A DNA stretch of 52,541 bases from an uncultured Bacteroidia bacterium. Lineage in GTDB: Bacteria > Bacteroidota > Bacteroidia > Bacteroidales > UBA932. The translations under genes were made by a program, and so were the position numbers. Positions 35,242 to 43,662 of this stretch are shown one piece after another (within the stretch, counting starts at the first letter, position 1; each line of letters opens with the position of its first letter). The DNA lies in the NCBI GenBank assembly GCA_902785575.1, contig CACZZF010000020.1, positions 1 to 52,541 of the forward strand, in the 5' to 3' direction. A model generated the notes under the pieces. The model had not been told where the DNA came from. It saw only the letters and a program-made list of their open reading frames with translations, and made no database searches.

Positions 35242-36111
35242 TTAGAAACGGTAAGTCAAAGCCAACCCTGCGCTTGAAGTGGAAGGAGTGACTGACAGGC
35301 TCTGCCCGTCAGGCCTCTTGACAATCACTCTGGAACCACCAGGAAGCACCGCGGCGTCAAGGATATTGTAAATCCACACGCCCGCGAAAGAGCCGATCAG
35401 AATGTTACGGGCAACCTTGCAACTTATCGCCTTGCTATGCCAGCTATCAGGGACAGGGACACCGTTATCCGCATTCGACTGATACTCGCGGTACTTAATG
35501 TGGCTAACCACGGCTCCAGCCGCAAAAACAGCCTCTGTACCTAATATGCCGAATCCTTTCAATTTATCTCCCTTATATATCTGTCCTACACCAGGGATGA
35601 TAGATAGAGCGGTAGCGGTTCCATTATCATTATCCCTGATCACAAAGTTATCAAACACCGGAAGGATATTCTTGTCCGAGACGGCGTATAACTGATAATA
35701 CTCAAATCCGAACTCGTTTTCCTCGAAATCATCAAAATAGCTGTATTCGTCCACCTTCTTGGCATACACGACTCCGTTCCCGGAAGCATCCTTGAAAGAA
35801 ATGCGGTAAATGACATCATCAGTCTCAACAGACTCGATAGTGTCCATTGTCATCGACTGGGGATCAGCGCCATAGGTCTCACGAACATAGGTGAGAAGCG
35901 GCTCAAAACGTCTCTCTTGGAGAACAGACTGGTCGACGTTCCAAGTGTGGAACACTTTGAAAGTGTAGTTCTCGCCAATCCTTTTGCGGTTCATGACTTC
36001 CTCGCCCTTACGAACCCACTCGGGTTTTACGGCAGCCACCGCCTCAGGGGTGAGGAACAGACATGCGCAAGTCAATGCGAGCATTCCGACAGCTTTAATA
36101 ATCTTGCTCAT
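35242..36111 (-). CDS. Exported DUF5683-like envelope protein
   Basis: A 289-residue protein with a signal peptide (hydrophobic 8-26, ending PEAVAA). The middle part is soluble; the second half has SIIPGVGQIYKGDKLKGFGI, the hallmark of the DUF5683 family of Bacteroidetes envelope proteins, followed by two membrane-like helices (AVFAAGAVVSHIKY and NILIGSFAGVWIYNILDAAV). The role is unknown. It is the first gene after the consensus promoter at 36170-36201 and is followed by the OmpA gene. Confidence 0.75.
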   Translation of the reverse strand: MSKIIKAVGMLALTCACLFLTPEAVAAVKPEWVRKGEEVMNRKRIGENYTFKVFHTWNVDQSVLQERRFEPLLTYVRETYGADPQSMTMDTIESVETDDVIYRISFKDASGNGVVYAKKVDEYSYFDDFEENEFGFEYYQLYAVSDKNILPVFDNFVIRDNDNGTATALSIIPGVGQIYKGDKLKGFGILGTEAVFAAGAVVSHIKYREYQSNADNGVPVPDSWHSKAISCKVARNILIGSFAGVWIYNILDAAVLPGGSRVIVKRPDGQSLSVTPSTSSAGLALTYRF

Positions 36112-36169
36112 AGATATGTCGATTATTGTTAATTCTGTTTTATTAATGCAATACAGGTAAAATAACTTT

Positions 36170-36201
36170 CAAATTTAGAAATAATTATGATTCCTTACAA
36201 A
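36170..36201 (-). promoter_or_regulatory. Consensus promoter at the head of the 27-kb operon
   Basis: On the minus strand TTTG (36198-36201) and TAAATTTG (36170-36177) are 20 bp apart, a full match to the Bacteroidetes consensus, about 60 bp before the DUF5683-like start at 36111. No promoter of similar quality exists inside the next 19 kb of the operon. Confidence 0.85.
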
Positions 36202-36212
36202 AAAAATTGACT

Positions 36213-37316
36213 TCAATCGTTTAAAATCGATTGATATTCTGTCAGATGGCGATTTACGGCCACCCCAATATCATATTTTGATGCTTTCACCAAACAATTC
36301 TTGGAGACCTCATCGGCCAACCTGGAATCATCTCGCAATGCCTTTATCACTTTGGCCAAAGCCGCTTCATTCCCTTCAGGGAAAAGAATCCCGGCTCCTT
36401 TCACCTGCTCCCGAACCCCCATGACATCGGACGCGACAAACGGTTTCCCGCTGGCCATTCCCTCGATCACGGAAAGACTCATGCCTTCATAATGAGTGGA
36501 GAGGACAACCACGTCAGCCGCCGCGAGAAGAGAGGGCACATTCGACCTCTTCCCCATGAAACTCACCCTGTCAGCCAATCCCAATTCCTTGGTCAAAGCG
36601 AGGCATTTGTCCAGGTTCGGCTCATCCTCGGGAAGGTCCACCCCTCCGACCAAAAACAGACGGTAATCCTCCGGCAACAAAGCCATCGAACGGATCAAGG
36701 TCGCTTGGTCCTTCTGGGCCCTGAAAGCAGCGACCATAATTACCTTATATCCTTCAATTGAAGCGATATCCTTATCTGGAATAGCTTCAGAGAACTTCTT
36801 GAGATTGATTCCATTACGCGCGAGAACCACCTTATCCGACACAGATGAGCCAAGGTAATCCGACAGACGGACCATAGTCTCCTCCCCGACGCAAAAAACT
36901 TTTTTATATCGGGAATACATCCACCTGTCCAAAGGCTTGAACAGGCTCCATCCCCTACGCCTGTTAGAGGTATTATGCTCCGTCGTGACCATCGTCAACG
37001 GAAGGAAAAGCGAAGCCACGGCGGCGAGGAACTGGCAGGAAGTGTTATGCGTGTGGATAATGTCAAAGCGTCCTTTCTTGAGGAACCTTATCAACTTGAA
37101 AACAAGGAAAGGGTTTCTCATCGAACGGTACCCCTCGGACAGTGCCGTAACTTGGATTCCCGCACTCTTCAACTCTTCCAGGAAAGGAGTGCCGGAACCG
37201 TCGAGAAGCAGCAACGATACATCATGACCAGCCTCTCGGAAACAAACAGAGAGGTCTGTCACCAGCCGCTCGGCCCCGCCAGTACGTAATGAAGTTATAA
37301 ATTGAAGTATCTTCAT
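36213..37316 (-). CDS. Glycosyltransferase family 4
   Basis: A 367-residue GT-B enzyme. FITSLRTGGAERLVTDLSVC opens it; HTHNTSCQFLAA and VTTEHNTSNRR are in the acceptor half. VAAFRAQKDQATLIRSM with VSFMGKRSNVPSLLAAADVV and THYEGMSLSVIEGMASGKPF (EX7E-type) make the donor half. It stands between a terminator (37339-37370) and the promoter at 36170-36201, so it may be a single-gene unit, but I see no convincing promoter for it. Sugar and acceptor are unknown. Confidence 0.9.
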   Translation of the reverse strand: MKILQFITSLRTGGAERLVTDLSVCFREAGHDVSLLLLDGSGTPFLEELKSAGIQVTALSEGYRSMRNPFLVFKLIRFLKKGRFDIIHTHNTSCQFLAAVASLFLPLTMVTTEHNTSNRRRGWSLFKPLDRWMYSRYKKVFCVGEETMVRLSDYLGSSVSDKVVLARNGINLKKFSEAIPDKDIASIEGYKVIMVAAFRAQKDQATLIRSMALLPEDYRLFLVGGVDLPEDEPNLDKCLALTKELGLADRVSFMGKRSNVPSLLAAADVVVLSTHYEGMSLSVIEGMASGKPFVASDVMGVREQVKGAGILFPEGNEAALAKVIKALRDDSRLADEVSKNCLVKASKYDIGVAVNRHLTEYQSILND

Positions 37317-37338
37317 CTAAGATCAAACGCCCCTAATC

Positions 37339-37370
37339 AAAAAGAGGATAGCCCCGAAAGGTCATCCTCT
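37339..37370 (-). terminator. Terminator after the fimbrillin-like lipoprotein gene
   Basis: On the minus strand AGAGGAT...ATCCTCT form a stem around a GC-rich loop (GACCTTTCGGGGCT with inner pairs), followed by TTTTTG. It ends the unit 38707-37396. Confidence 0.75.
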
Positions 37371-37395
37371 GAAAATCAAATGGTTCGAAAGATTA

Positions 37396-38469
37396 CTAGT
37401 CACTGGTCGTCTTTTTCTTCATACGGACACGCACTTCGTGATACGTATTTAAATAACAATGCCAAAGACCCCTATGATAGGTATAGGTATCACTACCAAC
37501 AGTAGCGGTCATATCAAATACACAAGAATATAAATTACCACTATTTACAATCGAATAGCCTACACTGCCATAAGATGGCTTACTGAAATCATTACCACGT
37601 ATAGCCGCATAAACAATATTAGAATTAGACGAATTGGAAACTTCTATTGGAGCCACATTTGTGGAATTGTCAGTGTCCATATTACTATATGTACGAGTGA
37701 TCGCCTCAAACATATCATCAATACCCCAAGAAGGCATCAATCCATTACGCCAGCTGCCATATGGCGTCGCCTCAACTGTCAGTTTGCTCGGGATTAACGG
37801 GTTATCTTCCTCGTCTATCAGTTCGAACCTTACAATAGCCTGCTGGCTAGAGAAATGCAACTTTCCAGGAATCTTGATTTTTTTGTAATCGTGGTCGACT
37901 CTAGCATGAATAAAACAAAGGGCATAATCATAATTGGCATCAATATCAGCCAAGGTGCCTTTCTGACCGGTATAATCGCAACCAAGTTCATGCTTATAAG
38001 AGAATAACAACCCGTCTCTATCGCCAAGCGTAAGGTCAGCATCGATCTCTCCTACAAGATCTGTTTCATAATAAAGATTGCCAAGGCGTCGGCCAGGGCT
38101 ACCACCCTCATCACCAACCATATCTTGAAATGGGACTCCATTCTTCGTGGCGGTAAGGACACCTACCTTCTTGAACATTGCTGCAGCGGTCGTGGCATCT
38201 GAAGACACTTTATAGACGTAGACCTTGTCTCCGGCTTCCCATGTCGCCAGAATCCACCTTCCACCATTTGTCCCGGTATTCTCAATCAAAGCGCGGGTAC
38301 CGGCATCAGATGATTCATCGGACACCTCCTCATGAGCTTCCAAAAGTGCGGAAACAGAGATTTTAAAAGGCTCATTCTCATTGATGGGCTCCTCTAATTT
38401 CTCCTGGCAGGAGGGCAAGAACGCGAAGACCGCGAGAGCCGAGACGACAATATGATAAATCCTTCTCAT
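37396..38469 (-). CDS. Fimbrillin-like lipoprotein
   Basis: A 357-residue protein starting at the ATG at 38469 (MRRIYHIVVSALAVFAFLPSC). Cys21 follows a hydrophobic stretch and makes a lipobox. The longer frame back to 38595 runs into the preceding gene and is not likely used. The mature part has GGRWILATWEAGDKVYVYKV and later YCYL-like beta strands (CVFDMTATVGSDTYTYHRG), the layout of Bacteroidales fimbrillin/Mfa-type proteins. It follows a small Gly/Tyr-rich protein by 16 bp and ends at a terminator. It lacks any visible assembly genes. Confidence 0.7.
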   Translation of the reverse strand: MRRIYHIVVSALAVFAFLPSCQEKLEEPINENEPFKISVSALLEAHEEVSDESSDAGTRALIENTGTNGGRWILATWEAGDKVYVYKVSSDATTAAAMFKKVGVLTATKNGVPFQDMVGDEGGSPGRRLGNLYYETDLVGEIDADLTLGDRDGLLFSYKHELGCDYTGQKGTLADIDANYDYALCFIHARVDHDYKKIKIPGKLHFSSQQAIVRFELIDEEDNPLIPSKLTVEATPYGSWRNGLMPSWGIDDMFEAITRTYSNMDTDNSTNVAPIEVSNSSNSNIVYAAIRGNDFSKPSYGSVGYSIVNSGNLYSCVFDMTATVGSDTYTYHRGLWHCYLNTYHEVRVRMKKKTTSD

Positions 38470-38485
38470 TTTCGTTTTCTTTAAA

Positions 38486-38707
38486 CTAGTCCCAGATCTC
38501 AACCTTCGCGCCTCCATAGCGAGGATCTCCAGTACCGTAAATATCATCGGTAGTACCATAGCCATAGCGGGTGGCATTATCACCTCCCTCGCCATAAGGA
38601 TCAGGATAACTTAAGGTATAAGTACAGATCTCGTTCCAGGCCACAACCTCCAGAACTTTAAGTGTCGGGGCGACATATCCCCTTTTCGATTTCCGCATTT
38701 CCCTCAT
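38486..38707 (-). CDS. Small Gly/Tyr-rich protein of a Bacteroidales type
   Basis: A 73-residue protein starting MREMRKSKRGYVAPTLKVLE at 38707; an ATG at 38698 would give 70 residues. The frame is open back to 38773 but that part overlaps the promoter. The N-terminus (GYVAPTLKVLEVVAWNEIC) resembles small Bacteroidales proteins with a Y(V/I)xPxxxxxE start and a short residue run near a cysteine. The rest is Gly, Tyr and Asp rich (YPDPYGEGG, YGYGTTDDIYGTGDPRYGG). Function unknown. It is co-transcribed with the fimbrillin-like gene downstream. Confidence 0.6.
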   Translation of the reverse strand: MREMRKSKRGYVAPTLKVLEVVAWNEICTYTLSYPDPYGEGGDNATRYGYGTTDDIYGTGDPRYGGAKVEIWD

Positions 38708-38749
38708 AGTGAAATACTTACAATAAAAGAAACAAGCCTTACGATACAA

Positions 38750-38771
38750 GCGGTATTTGCTATAATACCGC
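38750..38771 (-). repeat. Inverted repeat at the predicted transcription start of the small-protein gene
   Basis: GCGGTATT (38750-38757) and AATACCGC (38764-38771) are perfect inverted copies around 6 nt. The right arm touches the -7 element, so it may form an RNA hairpin at the 5' end or bind a regulator. Confidence 0.6.
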
Positions 38772-38802
38772 AAATTTATAAAAAAATAATAACGTTAACA
38801 AT
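38771..38802 (-). promoter_or_regulatory. Promoter of the small protein and fimbrillin-like unit
   Basis: On the minus strand TAAATTTG (38771-38778) and ATTG (38799-38802) are 20 bp apart; the -33 site has one mismatch. A near-palindrome around GTTAAC (38786-38804) overlaps it. The leader would be about 55 nt. Confidence 0.65.
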
Positions 38803-38849
38803 TATTCCTCAAAAAAACCTTTTGGTATAATTGTATGAATCGTATCTCA

Positions 38850-39818
38850 CTACCGCACATAAGGCGGAAGTGCCGCAAAAGGCTCACTTCTAGAGGATTT
38901 GACCCCATCCCTTATCCCTCTGAAAAAAGATAACGCTATTCCAGGAGATAACCGCATAGCCGATAAAACCACCATCCCAACGGACTGCCAAATCACTTTG
39001 GATCCGAAACAAAGCGCTGCCAAAAACCTTGACCCGAAGGTGTCTGTACCATTCCGGTAAATACTTCTCCACCAGATCATTAAATTGGCCTTAGCTATGA
39101 CATGAATCCGGTCAGGGCTTTTTTTGAAAGCGGAGCTAAAGGATCCGGCGTCAAGATTATCAACCCCGGAACCATACAAGACCCCAAGCCGACCGCCATT
39201 CATAAACAGCTTATAAGAGATCAACGCGTCATCGCCATAAGAGAAGCTGAGATTGTCCATCCACATCTCGTCCTCAAGATGAGTCCCTAGCAGAGCCGTT
39301 TTTCTCCATAGCATGGTAGGTCCTCCGCAAGACTGAGACATGTAACAACGAGACTCGGGATTCTTGTTGTAGGAAAAAGCTCCAGTCCGATGCATTTTGA
39401 AGGCCCATCTCTTGTCATAATGAGGAAAGACCCAATTCGACACGGCGGCCTTTAGCTTAACCGCAATAGGCATCTCTTGATTCTTGAAGACATCAGCTCC
39501 GACACAATCCAAATCATTCTCCTCCAAAGCCATAAGCAGTTTCTCCACACTGTCCGGAGCCAGCCTCACATCGTCATCCAGCAACAGGACGCAATCGCTC
39601 GAAATCTCATCATATCGGATAGCTCTCTGTGCTACCATACCTTTTTTCACCCAGACATATTCCTCTTTACCTACGGTTATCTCCGGCCGGGGATATCCCT
39701 CGGCTATATAGACTATCACCTTCTCCGGCTGGACAGTCTGTGCCGCTATGGACTCGAGTTCAATGCGGAACTTCTCTCCAGCCCTACCAAGGGTTCGTAT
39801 GGCGATTGAGTAAGTCAC
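38850..39818 (-). CDS. GT2 glycosyltransferase, last gene of the right operon
   Basis: A GT-A protein of 322 residues. I take the GTG at 39818 as start, overlapping the previous TGA as GTGA; the ATG at 39833 would lie 15 nt inside the neighbouring gene. YSIAIRTLGRAGEKFRIELE, DCVLLLDDDVRLAPDSVEKL (DDD metal site) and SYGDDALISYKLF are the key parts. The last 60 residues include a hydrophobic stretch (ALCFGSKVIWQSVGMVVLSAM), a likely membrane-binding helix. Confidence 0.8.
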   Translation of the reverse strand: MTYSIAIRTLGRAGEKFRIELESIAAQTVQPEKVIVYIAEGYPRPEITVGKEEYVWVKKGMVAQRAIRYDEISSDCVLLLDDDVRLAPDSVEKLLMALEENDLDCVGADVFKNQEMPIAVKLKAAVSNWVFPHYDKRWAFKMHRTGAFSYNKNPESRCYMSQSCGGPTMLWRKTALLGTHLEDEMWMDNLSFSYGDDALISYKLFMNGGRLGVLYGSGVDNLDAGSFSSAFKKSPDRIHVIAKANLMIWWRSIYRNGTDTFGSRFLAALCFGSKVIWQSVGMVVLSAMRLSPGIALSFFRGIRDGVKSSRSEPFAALPPYVR

Positions 39819-40828
39819 GATAAACCAACACATTTGAGAAGCCCAGGCAAATCGAGCGGCTGGTTTGCCGCCTCCGGGGTATTCTCATGATACATTTGAA
39901 AAAACAGGTCACACCTTTGAAGATTATCTCCTAAAGTGCCTATGACGGAAGGCTGTACCCCTTTAACCCACAGGCAATCAATCAAAGAGATCTGATCTCT
40001 CCTGGAGTTCCGGAGAAAAGCTTCCCACCAGGCATCCATAAGTGTAATACATTCAGGTTCAAAGTGTTTCCGAGCGATCACACTCGCCTCCAACAATCCC
40101 CAATTCCTGGGGACACCATGAGAGCGCAACTCTTCACAATGAGCGATCAAAGATGCCCTTTTGTCTTTATTCTGTTTCAGGCAAGCCTGCACCTCGTCAT
40201 AAGCGCAATCTCTCTTCTTATGTCTGAACATAGCGACGGGGAAAGTGTCTAAACCGGAGATTAAAGGAGTGAGATCAGAGAACACCCAGATATTAGAATC
40301 GACATAGACGCTATACTGGAAATCCTTGAAAATCAAATGGGGATGCATTTTACACCACCTATTACATAAGATTGGATCTCCTCTATACTCGGCTGGAATA
40401 ATGTCGGCAGGATCGAGTCGCTTCCATACGCTTTCCTCCGCGATCTCCTGATCTGTAAGCACATAATAATCCACGTTGTCAGGCTGGATCAAAGGATCTC
40501 TCAAAATGTCGTACGATCCGAAAAGAGCGGTGTACACCGCGATACGTTGTTCCTTGATATACAATGATTTCCTCTCAATCGCCTTACTCTTGTCAAAAGC
40601 CTTGTCACGTCCCTGGACGCGCCATGAATTCTTATTATCCGACCGGAAGCGACCGAAATAGCGCTTCCATTTTGTGATAATAGCGGAAATCATCTTCTTC
40701 CACCAAGGGAGCTCTTTTGCCCGGACTTGTCTTTTCCGATTCACATATCTCCTATAACCTTCAGCCAGAGACTCCATCCGGCAAATCTCCTCGAAGGCGA
40801 CTTCGACATTATTCCCCAACCCGGTCAT
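39815..40828 (-). CDS. DUF616 glycosyltransferase-like protein
   Basis: A 337-residue protein. IAVYTALFGSYDILRDPLI (about 96-114), DYYVLTDQEIAEESVWKRLD and KMHPHLIFKDFQYSVYVDSN are characteristic of the DUF616 (TOD1/MUCI70-type) family, in which YVDSN is the metal site. A basic N-terminal region of about 90 residues precedes it. It abuts the next gene and overlaps the following one by 4 nt. The sugar is unknown. Plant relatives act in pectin and mucilage synthesis, which fits the pectin-type lyases of this region. Confidence 0.78.
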   Translation of the reverse strand: MTGLGNNVEVAFEEICRMESLAEGYRRYVNRKRQVRAKELPWWKKMISAIITKWKRYFGRFRSDNKNSWRVQGRDKAFDKSKAIERKSLYIKEQRIAVYTALFGSYDILRDPLIQPDNVDYYVLTDQEIAEESVWKRLDPADIIPAEYRGDPILCNRWCKMHPHLIFKDFQYSVYVDSNIWVFSDLTPLISGLDTFPVAMFRHKKRDCAYDEVQACLKQNKDKRASLIAHCEELRSHGVPRNWGLLEASVIARKHFEPECITLMDAWWEAFLRNSRRDQISLIDCLWVKGVQPSVIGTLGDNLQRCDLFFQMYHENTPEAANQPLDLPGLLKCVGLS

Positions 40829-41719
40829 CTAATCAAAGCGCTTGAGCCAATTGGACAGAAGATACTTGTCACGTATCTCCGAATCCACGGGGTCCAGTGG
40901 ACAATCAATAAACTCCCTAAGGGATCTTTTATCACGATCCAACACATAAATGTTGGCAGGGCGGTAGAAATCCGATTCTAGAATCTCCAGATTATTGGTA
41001 ATCAATTTCTTCCCGAAAAACAGAGCCTCCATCGCCCGAAGGGACAAACCAGTCTCCGGGTTCGTGGAATAATCCAGCAATATGTCGGACTTCTTCACAA
41101 GGTCTATCACCTTTCTATACGGAATAAGCTTTTCCCTGTAAAAACCAAGCCTGCCCTGGAACCGTCTCGTTATTCTCAAATCCACCTCAACTCCTTCTTT
41201 TTCAAGCGTTTCCCTTAATTCTTCAAGAGTACTCAAACGATCTTTGTCCCTCCCCACAAAAAGGGCGCGAGGATGTTGGGAAAGACCATGTTTCCTACAT
41301 TCCGCCGCCTCCCGGGCAAGACAATCAAAAAAGAACTGGGTGTTATATCTCAAATCATATTTATCGCAATCGTACTTTGAGAAAGACCACAATTCCACTC
41401 CCTTGGGAACCCATCCTCTTAAACTATCGCGCTTCAATGAATTCCAGCACCAATATATAATGCGCTTATCCTTTTGGGTATCACACAACCACTCAAGCAG
41501 CCTCCGACTAGAATAAGTGTCAAATACAATTATCTTATCATCACCATTTTTAAAAACCGGCCTGGGATAGAAGAGAAATGACGGTAGCCTATATATATAT
41601 TTGTCGTGAAGCGCCAGCATACCCAGAAGCCCCCGAATCGGATTCTTTTGTATCACCCCACTTTTCCTGAACATCGGGCCCAATACCTTCGTTCTATGTA
41701 TATCGAAATAATAAATCAT
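40829..41719 (-). CDS. GT-B-like glycosyltransferase of uncertain family
   Basis: A 296-residue protein without an N-terminal signal. RIIYWCWNSLKRDS and PRALFVGRDKDRLSTLEELR lie at the middle, and TGLSLRAMEALFFGKKLITN near the C-terminus resembles the EX7E-like donor loop of GT4 and related enzymes. A similar layout is seen in capsule and lipopolysaccharide genes of Bacteroidales that are often left unassigned. It starts by ATGA overlap with the PL11 gene and abuts the DUF616 gene. I cannot tell a donor or acceptor. Confidence 0.65.
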   Translation of the reverse strand: MIYYFDIHRTKVLGPMFRKSGVIQKNPIRGLLGMLALHDKYIYRLPSFLFYPRPVFKNGDDKIIVFDTYSSRRLLEWLCDTQKDKRIIYWCWNSLKRDSLRGWVPKGVELWSFSKYDCDKYDLRYNTQFFFDCLAREAAECRKHGLSQHPRALFVGRDKDRLSTLEELRETLEKEGVEVDLRITRRFQGRLGFYREKLIPYRKVIDLVKKSDILLDYSTNPETGLSLRAMEALFFGKKLITNNLEILESDFYRPANIYVLDRDKRSLREFIDCPLDPVDSEIRDKYLLSNWLKRFD

Positions 41720-43662
41720 GATAACTCTCTCAAACAGAATCCGATGTGCGGCGGCTGGTTATATGCCGTCTGCTCAGCCGCCACGCCTGCCCTGTAAACA
41801 GGATCGTGCATAAGCGTCTTAAAAGAATAATCTGTCGGGATATCGGAGACAAACACCCGTAGGGCGTTGTTATCTTCCCTTGCCATGACAATCTCCTCCC
41901 TCCAGTCGCCAAGGATGTCAGCCTGAAGGCATGGATTAGCCTTTGTCCCGTTTATCGACACGCAGCCTTCTGTCCTGAATATCCTTTCCATTCTCTCCCC
42001 GTTCCACGAGGTCACCTCAAGAGGGCCACCGGCCTCCCCGTCAAGCAACTCATCATATAAATCGCCATCCCAGAATATTCTGAAATTAGTCGAGGCGCCA
42101 GGAATATCTATCCTCTCGAATCCTTTGTCTGTCCTGGCGAAAGGACCCACTTTCACACGCTCCTCACTGCCCTCAACTTCCGAAACGCCCCAAAACTGAT
42201 ACCAGCCTCCCGCTCCGACATCGGCCATCATCCCCCGTCCCATATCTCCGGGAGAAGCTTGATGGAACTGTTTGCGCCCGGTCTTGGCATCCAGAACCGA
42301 GAACCCGTAATCCATCGTAAGTTTCTTAACGAACGGATGTTGCCTTCCGCATTCATGTACCGTGAAGAAATCGAACCCACGGTGGCCGGGACGATAGGCG
42401 CCGATGTGCAGGGCATCTCCATGTCCCAGGAAGGTACACCACTTAACTTTCAGACGGTTCCAAATGTTCAGTTTATAACAGAGGGCGCCTGTCAGCACCT
42501 CCTCTCTCCCATCACCATCGATATCAGCCACAACACAATTGTGATTCCCTTCTCCAATGAACCTCTCATTCCCTCTCCGAAAGCCTGCTACTCCTTTGTA
42601 ACTACCGGAAGATGAAAAACTTGACGATTCGGAACGCTTAGTATAACTCTTTACATCAAACGTGTCAAAACAGTGAACGCATGAGAGATGTTCCCCATCA
42701 AAGCTAACCGCACAAGCACATTGCCTACCACGGCTGAAATACTTTCTTCCCCAATAATAACCTCGCATGAAGAAGCCGTAAGGCTTTTTTCCGTCAAGCC
42801 ATGCCACCGCGGCAGTGTACCTCTCAGACCTGTTACCGGCATCATCCCCCCATAATTTCGAGTCTATCCTCTGATTAGGATAATAGATAGTGTCTATAGC
42901 CTGGCCATCCTCGCCTCGAAACAACGTCAGGAACTCATCCCCATCCAGGACCATTCCATTGGAATCCCTGAAATCCATAGAGTTATCCACTTCCCGGATA
43001 GCAAGGGACTCGCTTGCCTGGCTAACGAAACGGCCTTCCCCGTCTTTCGATCCCGGAGCGGTCTTCAAAATAATCTCACTTTTCCCGTCACCATCGAAAT
43101 CGTAGACCAGGAACTGTGTGTAATGCGCTCCAGCCCGGATATTCTCACCTAAATCAATCGGACGAGTCCACAGGCGCCTGCCATCAAGTTTGTAAGCGTC
43201 AAGTAACACATTGCCGGTCATTCCCGGAATAATATTGTCCTTCCCGGCGCTATCCCATTTAACCACAAGCTCGTATTCGCCGTCCCCGTCAAGATCACCA
43301 ACGGACACATCATTTATCGTGTAAGGTCCGCAAGGGCTGTCCGCAGGCTTTTTCAAAGGTATATCAAACCAATTCTCCCCTGAAGGAAAAGGGCGAGCGG
43401 TCTTTGATTCTTCACCGTTCCCAGCCTTAACCATATACTCGGAGTCCATGTTGCCATCCCTGTCAAGGAAATTGGTCTTGCCTGTTAATCCAGCAATTGG
43501 TCGCCCATCACGGAACAAGGTGAATTCCAATGGTTTCCGAGCAGTGCCAAAGGCAGGATCCTCCCATTCGGAAATACGCCAGGAAAGGAACACTCCCTCA
43601 GCGACCTTCATCGCCACAAGCCCACGGTCAAGCTTTTCAAATCTGGGTCGGACCTCTTTCAT
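41716..43662 (-). CDS. Rhamnogalacturonan lyase, PL11-like, without signal peptide
   Basis: A 648-residue protein with the PL11 layout: an N-terminal beta-sandwich (VEGVFLSWRISEWED-like start) and an eight-bladed propeller. Calcium-type loops (DLDGDGEYELVVKWD, DFDGDGKSEIILKTAPGS, DIDGDGREEVLTG) repeat along it. Members cleave the Rha-GalUA backbone of RG-I by elimination. I use the ATG at 43662, which overlaps the upstream TAA as TAATG; the frame is open to 43686. There is no signal peptide or lipobox, so it should be cytosolic. It is embedded by overlaps at both ends in a glycan biosynthesis operon, which is odd for a degradative enzyme. Confidence 0.88.
   Translation of the reverse strand: MKEVRPRFEKLDRGLVAMKVAEGVFLSWRISEWEDPAFGTARKPLEFTLFRDGRPIAGLTGKTNFLDRDGNMDSEYMVKAGNGEESKTARPFPSGENWFDIPLKKPADSPCGPYTINDVSVGDLDGDGEYELVVKWDSAGKDNIIPGMTGNVLLDAYKLDGRRLWTRPIDLGENIRAGAHYTQFLVYDFDGDGKSEIILKTAPGSKDGEGRFVSQASESLAIREVDNSMDFRDSNGMVLDGDEFLTLFRGEDGQAIDTIYYPNQRIDSKLWGDDAGNRSERYTAAVAWLDGKKPYGFFMRGYYWGRKYFSRGRQCACAVSFDGEHLSCVHCFDTFDVKSYTKRSESSSFSSSGSYKGVAGFRRGNERFIGEGNHNCVVADIDGDGREEVLTGALCYKLNIWNRLKVKWCTFLGHGDALHIGAYRPGHRGFDFFTVHECGRQHPFVKKLTMDYGFSVLDAKTGRKQFHQASPGDMGRGMMADVGAGGWYQFWGVSEVEGSEERVKVGPFARTDKGFERIDIPGASTNFRIFWDGDLYDELLDGEAGGPLEVTSWNGERMERIFRTEGCVSINGTKANPCLQADILGDWREEIVMAREDNNALRVFVSDIPTDYSFKTLMHDPVYRAGVAAEQTAYNQPPHIGFCLRELS

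Noticed and set aside
38470..38595. Longer start of the fimbrillin-like lipoprotein at 38595
   Set aside because: It would overlap the small protein and lose the signal peptide at the N-terminus; the ATG at 38469 gives a proper lipobox.
27327..38707. Reading the PqqD-like protein and the small Gly/Tyr-rich protein as one RiPP cluster
   Set aside because: They are about 10 kb apart in different transcription units, and no radical SAM, cyclodehydratase or protease gene is present.
38779..38849. Intrinsic terminator after the right-hand glycan operon
   Set aside because: Only a 3-bp stem (ACC/GGT) before a T run was found, which is too weak to call.
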